Of a DNA stretch of 64,000 nt, positions 26,450-33,253 are shown one piece after another. Numbering within the stretch: position 1 is the stretch's first letter; every line of letters begins with the position of its first letter. The position numbers were made by a program, and so were the translations under genes. The notes beneath the pieces are model-generated. The model was not told the DNA's origin. It did no database searches and worked only from the letters and a program-made list of their open reading frames with translations. The stretch comes from Kitasatospora kifunensis (lineage in GTDB: Bacteria > Actinomycetota > Actinomycetes > Streptomycetales > Streptomycetaceae), in the NCBI RefSeq assembly GCF_014203855.1, contig NZ_JACHJV010000001.1, positions 1,550,001-1,614,000 on the forward strand, given 5' to 3'.

Positions 26450-26535
26450 CACGTTCTCCGCCCGATGCCAGCCACTCAAAGTGGCCAACCGCAGATCAGC
26501 AGATCAAGCAAGGACAAGACATGTGGCAAGCCACA
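26433..26535. repeat. Right transposon end with TnsB-type repeats
   Basis: Inner repeat GTGGCCATTTCAAATGAC (26433-26450), outer repeat TGGCCAACCGCAGATC (26482-26497) and terminus TGTGGCAAGCCACA. The inner copy matches the left-end repeat 15/18 in inverted orientation and overlaps the tniQ stop codon. The outer copy aligns with the left outer repeat allowing one gap. Repeat-to-terminus distance is longer (38 bases) than on the left (15), an asymmetry also known from Tn7. Confidence 0.65.
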
Positions 26536-26540
26536 GTCAA
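26536..26540. repeat. Right copy of 5-bp target-site duplication (GTCAA)
   Basis: GTCAA follows the CACA end of the element and matches 21499-21503. Removing the element and one copy restores a roughly 240-bp divergent intergenic region between the importer and aminopeptidase genes. Confidence 0.65.
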
Positions 26541-26624
26541 CTCACCTCCACCACACGGACATCAGCGCAGCTCAGCCCACTCGAACCCGACCGCCCAGCG
26601 CCCGGACCCTCCTGGAGCCTTCCG

Positions 26625-28070
26625 ATGACCCAGCCGCTTCCGTCCGCCAACACCGGGAGCCACGACCTCCCCGTCTCCCCCGCCCTCGCCGCCTTCATGA
26701 GCACCAGCTGGGCCGCCACCCCGCTGCCCGCCACCGACCGGGTTCCCGGCTACCAGGTCATGCCCGCCCGCCGGGCCAGACTCTCCGCGCTCTTCCCCGG
26801 CGAGCGGCTGGTGGTGCCGGCCGGACAGCTCAAGGTGCGCAGCAACGACTGCGACTACCGGTTCCGACCGCACAGCGCCTTCAGCTGGCTCACCGGCCTG
26901 ACCGGTGAGGAGCAGGCCGGTACCGTCCTGGTGCTGGAGCCGGACGGCGACGCCGGTCACGAGCCGGTGCTCTACCTGCGGCCGCGCTCGCCGCGCGACG
27001 GCGTCAGCGAGGAGTTCTACCGCGACCGGCGCTACGGCGAGTTCTGGGTCGGCCGCCGCCCCGACCTGGCCGAGACCACTCAGCTGACGGGTCTGCGAGC
27101 CGAGCATCTGGACGGCCTGGAGAAGCTGCTGACCGGACGTCAGATCGGATTGCGGGTGCTGGGATCGGTGGACCCGGTGGTCGACGAGCTGATCGGCACC
27201 GGCGGGGACACCCGACTCGCCGTCGCCCTCAGCGAGTTGCGGCTGCTGAAGGACGCCTGGGAGGTCGAGCAACTGCAACTGGCCGTGGACCACACCACCA
27301 CCGGCTTCGAGGACGTCGTGCGCGCACTGCCCGCCGCGCTGCGCCACCCGCGCGGCGAGCGCTGGATCGAGGGCGTGTTCAACCTGCGGGCCCGCGCCGA
27401 GGGCGGCGGCACCGGCTACGAGACCATCGCGGCCTCGGGCGCCCACGCCGGCGTACTGCACTGGATCCGCAACGACGGCGCTCTCGACCCGACCCAACTG
27501 CTGCTGCTCGACGCGGGGGTGGAGACCGACACCCGCTACACCGCCGACATCACCCGCACCCTGCCGCTGAGCGGCACCTTCTCCCCCGTCCAACGCCAGG
27601 TCTACGAACTGGTGCTGGCCGCCCAGGACGCGGGCATCGCCGCCCTGCGCCCCGGCGCCAGCTTCCGCGACTTCCACCGCGCGGCGATGCGGGTGATCGC
27701 CGAAGGGCTGTCCGACTGGGGCGTGCTGCGGATCCCGGCGGAGCAGGCCCTGCGCGAGGAGAGCGGTCTGTACCGGCGCTACACACTGTGCGGCAGCGGA
27801 CACATGCTGGGTCTGGACGTGCATGACTGCGCGAAGGCTCGCGCGCAGACGTACCTGGACGGGGTGCTGGCGGCAGGCCAGGTGCTGACCGTCGAGCCGG
27901 GACTCTACCTGCAGCCGGACGACGAGACGCTGCCACTGGAACTGCGCGGGATCGGGGTGCGGATCGAGGACGACCTGGTGATCACCGAGGACGGCGCACG
28001 GCTGATGTCCGGTGCACTGCCGCGCACGGTGTCCGGGATCGAGGAGTGGATGGGAGCGCTGCTCGGGTGA
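26625..28070 (+). CDS. pepP: Xaa-Pro aminopeptidase (aminopeptidase P, M24B)
   Basis: A 481-residue dinuclear metallopeptidase that removes the N-terminal residue preceding proline. The N-terminal AMP_N domain (RLVVPAGQLKVRSNDCDYRF) precedes the pita-bread domain. Metal ligands are two Asp in LLLDAGVETDTRYTADITRT, His in GSGHMLGLDVHD, Glu in TVEPGLYL and Glu in GVRIEDDLVI. GGAG about 8 bases before ATG 26625. Before the transposon insertion this gene was the divergent neighbour of the ABC importer. It could also feed proline/hydroxyproline peptide breakdown. Confidence 0.93.
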   Translation: MTQPLPSANTGSHDLPVSPALAAFMSTSWAATPLPATDRVPGYQVMPARRARLSALFPGERLVVPAGQLKVRSNDCDYRFRPHSAFSWLTGLTGEEQAGTVLVLEPDGDAGHEPVLYLRPRSPRDGVSEEFYRDRRYGEFWVGRRPDLAETTQLTGLRAEHLDGLEKLLTGRQIGLRVLGSVDPVVDELIGTGGDTRLAVALSELRLLKDAWEVEQLQLAVDHTTTGFEDVVRALPAALRHPRGERWIEGVFNLRARAEGGGTGYETIAASGAHAGVLHWIRNDGALDPTQLLLLDAGVETDTRYTADITRTLPLSGTFSPVQRQVYELVLAAQDAGIAALRPGASFRDFHRAAMRVIAEGLSDWGVLRIPAEQALREESGLYRRYTLCGSGHMLGLDVHDCAKARAQTYLDGVLAAGQVLTVEPGLYLQPDDETLPLELRGIGVRIEDDLVITEDGARLMSGALPRTVSGIEEWMGALLG

Positions 28071-28181
28071 CGGTGCGTCAGCCTGCCGTCCGCCTCCCGG
28101 GCAGCAGGCTGACCAGGTGTCACTATCTGGGCGTATCCGACACGTTGCCGCCGGATTTGCCGCCCGAGGAGGACCTGCACC

Positions 28182-28772
28182 ATGCCTCGCCCCACCACCC
28201 GCCCCGCTCTCCTGGCGGGCCTCGCCCTCGCCCTGGTCCCCCTCACGGGCTGCGCCGGCGCCGACGCAGGCCCCGCCGGCGCCGGCGGTCCCCCGCCGCC
28301 GGAGAAACCCTTCGGACAGAGCTGCGCCGCGCTGCCCGCCGACGGTCCGGGCAGCCTGGACTCGATGAGCGGCATCCCGGTGCTGGCCGCGATCGAGCAG
28401 TCCAAGGACCTGACCACGCTGGCCAAGCTGGTCAAGACCGCCAAGGCCAAGGACGTCTTCGACTCGATGGACAACGTCACCGTCTTCGCCCCGGACGACG
28501 CCGCCTTCGCCAAGCTCCCGGACGACCAGCGCAAGGCACTGGACACCCAGCAGGGCGCCAGCGACCTGCTGCGCAGGCTCATCGTGGTGCGGGACCTGAA
28601 GAAGAACGACATGACCGACAAGGCGTACACCTCACTCCAGGGCGCGGTACTGAAGGCATCGGGCACCGGCGACGACTACCGGATCGGCGGCGCCCGGGTG
28701 CTGTGCGGCAGCATCCGCACGGCCAACGCCAGGCTCGCCACGCTGGACCAGGTGCCGGCCTTCGGCGGGTGA
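28182..28772 (+). CDS. Fasciclin-domain lipoprotein
   Basis: A 196-residue exported protein. The lipoprotein signal peptide ends at the lipobox LTGC (Cys about 24), then a Pro/Gly linker and one FAS1 domain. Its H1/H2 boxes are NVTVFAPDDAAFAKLP and the region LRRLIVVRDL. FAS1 domains mediate adhesion or ligand contact; similar streptomycete and mycobacterial MPT70/MPT83-like lipoproteins are surface-anchored. A perfect terminator follows. Confidence 0.9.
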   Translation: MPRPTTRPALLAGLALALVPLTGCAGADAGPAGAGGPPPPEKPFGQSCAALPADGPGSLDSMSGIPVLAAIEQSKDLTTLAKLVKTAKAKDVFDSMDNVTVFAPDDAAFAKLPDDQRKALDTQQGASDLLRRLIVVRDLKKNDMTDKAYTSLQGAVLKASGTGDDYRIGGARVLCGSIRTANARLATLDQVPAFGG

Positions 28773-28779
28773 GCGCAGA

Positions 28780-28819
28780 ACGCCGGGCGCCGCTCCCCCA
28801 CGGGAGCGGCGCCCGGCGT
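28780..28819 (+). terminator. Terminator after the fasciclin gene
   Basis: An 18-bp perfect stem (ACGCCGGGCGCCGCTCCC at 28780-28797 with 28802-28819) and a 4-base loop. It can serve both converging genes. Confidence 0.85.
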
Positions 28820-28823
28820 CCGT

Positions 28824-28880
28824 CCCGGACAGGGCCTGTCCGGCGTCACGCGCCCGGCAAGATCGGCCGGACAGGGTCTA
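28824..28880. repeat. CCGGACAGG palindromic intergenic repeat
   Basis: CCGGACAGGGCCTGTCCGG at about 28826-28844 is a palindrome, and CCGGACAGG recurs at about 28867-28875. A related GCCCTGTCCGGCC occurs at 36724-36736 right after the stop of the LolD-type ATPase. Such short palindromes following genes may be dispersed repeats or terminators. Confidence 0.45.
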
Positions 28881-30143
28881 GATCACCGCCTGCCAGACCG
28901 CCAGCAGGTACGCCCCGTACCAGCTCCCGGCCAGCATCGCCGCCCCCGCGATCGGCCAGGCCACCCACGGGCGGGCCTTGGCCAGCGCGACGGCGCAAGG
29001 CAGCAGGAAGAGCAGGGCCGGCACCAGCAGGCGCGGCTTGCAGGAGGCGTAGTTGCTCTGGCCGATCGCCAGCGCCGTCACCAGCAGCCCGTAGAGCGCC
29101 AGCGGCGGCCACGGCCGCCAGAGCAGGGCGAGCACGCTGCCGCCCAGCGCCGCCAGCACCAGCAGCGCGATGCTGACGTCCGCCCACCCGGTGCCACCGG
29201 TCATCTGGTCGGTGACGTAGTCCCAGCTGTGCGCTCCCCAGTCCAGCGCGGTGCCCCACCCCGCCTGCTGGATCCGGAACCACCCGTCGGCCCGGCCGGT
29301 TCGCAGCCCCACCCAGAGCAGGTACCCCGGCATGGCGGAACAGGCCGCCACGGTGGCGAGCAATGGCCCTACCCACGACCTTCCCTGACGTACCGTCAGC
29401 ACAGCTCCAAAACCGATCGCCACCCCGACCGCGAGCCCGCTGGGACAGGTCAGCCCGGCCAGTACTCCGCAGACCGCGGCCGCCGCCCAGCTACCCCGGT
29501 GGGCGGCCAGCAGCGCCCCCGCCGCACAGGCCAGAAAGACCGCCTCGCTGTACCCCATGCCGAGCACCACCGCCATCGGCTGAGCCACCGTCAACAGCAC
29601 CATGAAGAGCCCGGTCCGGCGGTCGTACAACCGCCCGAACAGCCGGTACAGCAGCACCGCCGCGACCGCCCCCGCCACCCGCGAGACCGCCAGCGCCGCG
29701 TCCCCGGAGCTCGCGCCGGTGACCAGGTGAACCAGGCGCACGGCGGCCGGAAAGAGCGGGAAGAAGGCGAGGTTGCTGCCGAGCCAGGCGCCGCTCAGGT
29801 CACGCGGCGCGCCGGGTGCCGGGTAGCCGTACTGGGCCACGTCCAGGAAGAGCCGCGCGTCCCAGCCGAGCAGCAGCCGCCCGAGCGCGGGCGAGCCCGG
29901 CTGACGCAACAGCGCGAGCAGACCGAGCTGGAGCGCGCAGGCGACGACGTAGAGCAGCAACGGCGGAGCCCAGTCGAGGGCCAGTCGGCGGGCCCGAGGG
30001 GCGCCTCGGCTCCGACGCGCCCGGGGCACGAGGGCCACCAGCCCCGGGGCGTGGCCCGATACCGGCCCGGTGGTGGCGCCCGCGGGCCGCCCCTCTTCGG
30101 GCGCGGGCAGCGCCGGGCGCGGCTGGAGTGCGAAGTCGGTCAT
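28878..30143 (-). CDS. Mannosyltransferase-family integral membrane protein
   Basis: A 421-residue membrane protein with about nine helices. After the first helix it has GWDARLFLDVAQYGYP (Asp in an external loop, as in GT-C enzymes) and LAFFPLFPAAVRL, the pattern of the PIG-V-like family of polyprenyl-phosphate-dependent transferases. It likely adds mannose or another sugar outside the membrane. ATG 30143 is chosen; ribosome site weak. It is convergent with the fasciclin gene and divergent from a broken protein O-mannosyltransferase fragment. Confidence 0.8.
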   Translation of the reverse strand: MTDFALQPRPALPAPEEGRPAGATTGPVSGHAPGLVALVPRARRSRGAPRARRLALDWAPPLLLYVVACALQLGLLALLRQPGSPALGRLLLGWDARLFLDVAQYGYPAPGAPRDLSGAWLGSNLAFFPLFPAAVRLVHLVTGASSGDAALAVSRVAGAVAAVLLYRLFGRLYDRRTGLFMVLLTVAQPMAVVLGMGYSEAVFLACAAGALLAAHRGSWAAAAVCGVLAGLTCPSGLAVGVAIGFGAVLTVRQGRSWVGPLLATVAACSAMPGYLLWVGLRTGRADGWFRIQQAGWGTALDWGAHSWDYVTDQMTGGTGWADVSIALLVLAALGGSVLALLWRPWPPLALYGLLVTALAIGQSNYASCKPRLLVPALLFLLPCAVALAKARPWVAWPIAGAAMLAGSWYGAYLLAVWQAVI

Positions 30144-30356
30144 GAACGCGACGGTACGGTCGCCGCCGACCTCGACCCGTCTTGCTCCGACGTGTTGCGG
30201 CCCCCACTGCGCCGAACGGCGCCGAGCGCTGGGCCGAAAGCGGGGAATCATACTCAAAGTACGATGACACGACATCAGATCATCTGTTTTTAAGCTCTTC
30301 TCTGACTGCTTCTTGTCTCGCACGTGTGTTCGCGGGGGTCGCGAGAGGAGACGCCG
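30144..30356. promoter_or_regulatory. Divergent AT-richer region with minus-strand -10 TATGAT
   Basis: TATGAT on the minus strand (30252-30247) lies 104 bases before the mannosyltransferase-family start; a -35 is not clear. On the plus side AGGAG at 30346-30350 precedes a GTG at 30357 by 6 bases, a well-formed start signal for the broken gene that follows. Confidence 0.4.
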
Positions 30357-30955
30357 GTGCGTCCGGTGCGGTCGTTCTTCGAGGGTCGACTCTCCACGGT
30401 GTTGCGGTGCATCCTCGCGCTGCTCTGCCTGATCCCACAGGGCGGTCTCGCCCTGGCCGCCGTCCCCGTGAGCCCGTCCGGGCCCGCCAGCGCGCCCGCC
30501 CGGTCTCCTACTTCTTCCGCACCGTCGACCACGGCGTGGCCGGCTGCACCGCCGAGCAGTGCAACCGCGAGGTCCTCGCCCTCGGCACCCCGCTGCTCTG
30601 GTGGACCGCCCTGCTCGCCCTGGCCTACCTCGCCTATCGCCTGCCGCGCCACCGCGACCCACGCGCCGCCGCCGTCCTGTGCGCGGTCGCGGCCGGCTAC
30701 CTCCCGTGGTTCCTCTACCAGGGGCGCACCCTCTTCTCCTTCTACATCGTCGTCTTCGTCCCGTTCCTCTGCCTGGCCATCGCCGTCCTGACCCAGGACC
30801 TGCTGCCCGCCCCGACCCGCCCGCGCATCATCGCCGCCGGCCTGGGCCTGACCGCCATCGCCACCAACTTCGTCTGGTTCCTCCCGCTCTACACCGCCCA
30901 CCCGATCCCAACGGCGGCCTGGGGCGCGCGGATCTGGTTCGACAGCTGGGTGTGA
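30357..30955 (+). pseudogene. Truncated, frameshifted protein O-mannosyltransferase C-terminal fragment
   Basis: From 30497 to the stop at 30955 the frame encodes the C-terminal module of actinobacterial protein O-mannosyltransferase (PMT): RPVSYFF, CTAEQCNREVLALGTPLLWW, AAGYLPWFLYQGRTLFSFYI, and the family ending GARIWFDSWV. The N-terminal catalytic GT-C half is absent. A plausible start (GTG 30357 with AGGAG) opens a signal-peptide-like stretch (LRCILALLCLIPQGGLALAA) in a frame one base off, so a single indel near 30480-30500 separates start and PMT segment. It is probably a decayed remnant. Confidence 0.7.
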
Positions 30956-31029
30956 GCACAGCAGGAGGTGAGCGCGGCGGGATGTGAACGCAGCGGGAGA
31001 TGAGCGCGGCGGGAGGTGAGCGCGGCTGG
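30952..31029. repeat. 16-bp imperfect tandem repeat, about 4.9 copies
   Basis: Units GTGAGCACAGCAGGAG, GTGAGCGCGGCGGGAT, GTGAACGCAGCGGGAG, ATGAGCGCGGCGGGAG and a partial fifth run head to tail. The first unit overlaps the stop of the PMT fragment. The period is not a multiple of three, so it is not coding. Confidence 0.85.
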
Positions 31030-31082
31030 ACCTGCTCCGGGCTGCCCGTCGTCCAGGCTCAGCGCCGCAAACTCCTGGCGGC

Positions 31083-32114
31083 CTACTCCTGCGCCTCCCG
31101 CCACAGCCGCTCGGTGATCTCGGCCGCCGCCCCCGGACGCGCCTTGGCGAACGCCGTGCCTGCCCACAGGTGCAGGTGCTGCGCGTCGCCGCGCCCAGCA
31201 GCCGCGGCGCGCAGCGGGGCGGTCAGGTGGTGGACCTCCGGGTAGGCGGGCGGGGCGTGGTCGGCGTGCCGGTCGGTGAAGGCGTTGCGCAGGCCCCGGG
31301 CCACCCGGCCGGTGAAGGCGCGGGTGCGGACGGTCTCGGCGAAGGGCGGGTCGGCCAGCGCGGCGCGGTGTGGAGCGGAGGTGCCGGCCTCCTCGGCGAG
31401 CAGGTACGCGGTGCCGAGTTGGACGGCGTCGGCCCCGGCGCGAAGTGCGGTGGCGATCCCTGGGCCGTCGCCGAGGCCGCCGGCCGCGATCAGCGGCAGG
31501 TCGACGGCGGCGCGGACCAGGGGCAGCAGGTCGAGCAGGGATTCGCTGCCGGGTTCGGCGGCGGCCTGGTGCGTTCCCCGGTGCCCACCCGCCTCCGGGC
31601 CCTGGACACAGAGCGCGTCCAGGCCCAGGGCCGCCGCCGCGCGGGCTTCGGCCGTGCTGGTCACGGTGGCCACCTGGGTGGTGCCCACTGCTCGCAGTGC
31701 GTCGGCCTCCTGAGCAGTCGGCAGGCCGAAGGTGTAGGAGATCACGGGCACCGGATCGGCGAGCAGCGCGGCGATCTTGGCGTCCCAGCCGTCGTCGTCC
31801 GGTGCGATCCGCTCCGGCAGCGACACGCCCCACTGCTCGGCCTCGGGACGCAGTTCGGCGCGGTAGGCAGAGACGGCGGCCAGCGCGGCGGGATCGGTGA
31901 CGGCCGGTACGAACAGGTTGACGCCGAACGGGCGCCCTGTCAGTTCACGTGCTCTGGCGACCTGTTCACTCATCGCGGTGGCGCTCTTGTAGCCGGCGGC
32001 GAGGAAACCGAGGCCACCGGCCTCGTTGACGGCCGCGACCAGCGCGGGGGTGGAGGCGCCACCGGCCATGGGGGCGGCGATGATCGGCAGGGTCAGCTCG
32101 GAAAGAGTGAACAC
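31083..32114 (-). CDS. Nitronate monooxygenase-like flavoprotein
   Basis: A 343-residue FMN-dependent TIM-barrel enzyme of the 2-nitropropane dioxygenase family. It starts FTLSELTLPIIAAPMAGGAS, has GGLGFLAAGYKS, the catalytic His region QGPEAGGHRGTHQ, the FMN-phosphate loop LIAAGGLGDG and ALRAGADAVQLGTAYLLAEE. It would oxidise toxic nitronates such as propionate-3-nitronate. Start GTG 32114 is preferred by homology; GTG 32123 is equally possible and neither has a strong ribosome site. Confidence 0.88.
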   Translation of the reverse strand: MFTLSELTLPIIAAPMAGGASTPALVAAVNEAGGLGFLAAGYKSATAMSEQVARARELTGRPFGVNLFVPAVTDPAALAAVSAYRAELRPEAEQWGVSLPERIAPDDDGWDAKIAALLADPVPVISYTFGLPTAQEADALRAVGTTQVATVTSTAEARAAAALGLDALCVQGPEAGGHRGTHQAAAEPGSESLLDLLPLVRAAVDLPLIAAGGLGDGPGIATALRAGADAVQLGTAYLLAEEAGTSAPHRAALADPPFAETVRTRAFTGRVARGLRNAFTDRHADHAPPAYPEVHHLTAPLRAAAAGRGDAQHLHLWAGTAFAKARPGAAAEITERLWREAQE

Positions 32115-32123
32115 GCGTTCCAC

Positions 32124-32620
32124 TGTACGACGGTGGGCCTGACGGGGAGTGCGTGACCGACCATGCCGCCGATGCCCTCGCCGCACCCGGCTCGGCGGCA
32201 CCCCCTGTCCGCCGGGCGCGGTCGGCTGTTCACCGCCACGAATGACGACTTACCTCAGAATCTCCCGATGGAAGCCATTTCATCAGGATATCGTCCGGCC
32301 CTCTAGCGAAGGATCCGTAAAATCTTCCGCCTTGTCATGTCCGAGGTATGGACGCTCCCCGCGCCGGGCTGGTTGGGTAACACAGAACACCCTCATGCGC
32401 GCGCCCCCTCAGCACCATCGCCCCTGGCCGATCCTCGCCGCTGCCTGGCCAGCGTCCGCGGGCGCGGCAGAGCTGAGCCTGGCGCCGCCCCCGGTTCCCG
32501 GGCGCCTCGGCCTGACGTGCGGTCAAGCCGGGGCGCCCGGCCAACACCCGCTGTGTCCGCAAGGCCCCACCCGAGCGGCCCCACGAGCGGCCGCACGGGC
32601 GCCTACCGCAGCCGCCCGGG
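32124..32620. other. Gene-free intergenic region, about 500 bases
   Basis: Between the nitronate monooxygenase start and the response-regulator stop. The segment about 32240-32350 is notably AT-richer than its surroundings, and may hold a promoter or a small RNA; the remainder is GC-rich with no open frame of credible composition. I see no RNA gene, operator or mobile end. Confidence 0.5.
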
Positions 32621-33253
32621 TCAGCTGGCGCGGATCAGGCCACTGCTCAGCCCGGCGGCGATGGCGGCGGTGCGGCTGTCCACGCCGAGCTTCTCGTAGA
32701 TGTGCACCAGGTGGGTCTTGACGGTGGCCTCGCTGATGAAGAGGCGTTTGGAGATCTGACGGTTCGCCAGGCCCTCGGCGAGCAGTTGGAGGATCTCGGC
32801 CTCACGGGGCGAGAGTGTGGGCCGCCCGGCCCGCACCCGCCCGAGCAGTCTGGCCGCCACCGGCGGGGCCAGCACCGTCTCGCCCCGGGCCGCCGCTTGG
32901 ACGGCCGAGACCAGCTCCTGCGGCGGGGCGTCCTTGAGCAGGTACCCGGTGGCGCCGGCCTCGACGGCGGCCAGGATGTCGGCGTCAGTGCTGTAGGTGG
33001 TCAGGATGAGCACCGCGGGTGGGTCGGGCAGCGCGGTGATCCGCCTGGTGGCCTCCACACCGTGCATACCAGCGCCCATCTGCAGGTCCATCAGCACCAC
33101 ATGAGGCCGGTGCGGCAAGGAGTCGAGCAGGCGCAGTGCCTCCGCTCCGTCGCCGGCCTCACCGACGGCGACCAGCTCGGGCAGCTCATCGACCATGGCG
33201 CGCAGCCCCCGTCGCACCACGGGGTGATCATCGACCAGCAGTACCTCGATCAC
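32621..33253 (-). CDS. NarL/LuxR-type response regulator
   Basis: A 210-residue two-component regulator. The receiver has the acidic pair in VLLVDDHPVVRRGL, the phospho-acceptor Asp in VVLMDLQMGAGMHG, Thr in LTTYS and Lys in YLLKDAPP. The C-terminal LuxR HTH is LSPREAEILQLLAEGLANRQ followed by ISKRLFISEATVKTHL. It overlaps the kinase gene by 4 bases. It probably controls the divergent ABC exporter-like genes. Confidence 0.94.
   Translation of the reverse strand: MIEVLLVDDHPVVRRGLRAMVDELPELVAVGEAGDGAEALRLLDSLPHRPHVVLMDLQMGAGMHGVEATRRITALPDPPAVLILTTYSTDADILAAVEAGATGYLLKDAPPQELVSAVQAAARGETVLAPPVAARLLGRVRAGRPTLSPREAEILQLLAEGLANRQISKRLFISEATVKTHLVHIYEKLGVDSRTAAIAAGLSSGLIRAS

Larger units (their letters stand above)
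21504..26535 (+). mobile_element. Compact Tn7-like transposon (tnsA-tnsB-tnsC-tniQ), about 5.03 kb
   Basis: The element contains four overlapping plus-strand genes for the TnsA endonuclease, TnsB DDE transposase, TnsC AAA+ regulator and a TniQ target selector, and nothing else. The ends are TGTG...CACA flanked by GTCAA. An 18-bp repeat matches 15/18 in inverted orientation at the two ends (21564-21581 and 26433-26450). A second repeat pair lies closer to the ends (21519-21535 and 26482-26497). The right terminus is itself palindromic (TGTGGCAAGCCACA, 26522-26535). Insertion is intergenic, not at glmS. No cargo, CRISPR array or guide-like element was seen. Confidence 0.85.

Noticed and set aside
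21504..26535. CRISPR-associated transposon
   Set aside because: There is no Cas gene, no repeat-spacer array and no atypical repeat in or near the element; TniQ is longer than the CAST type.
32149..32721. Plus-strand open frames in the gap after the nitronate monooxygenase
   Set aside because: Arg/Pro/Ala-rich, overlapping the response regulator antisense, without ribosome sites or conserved features.
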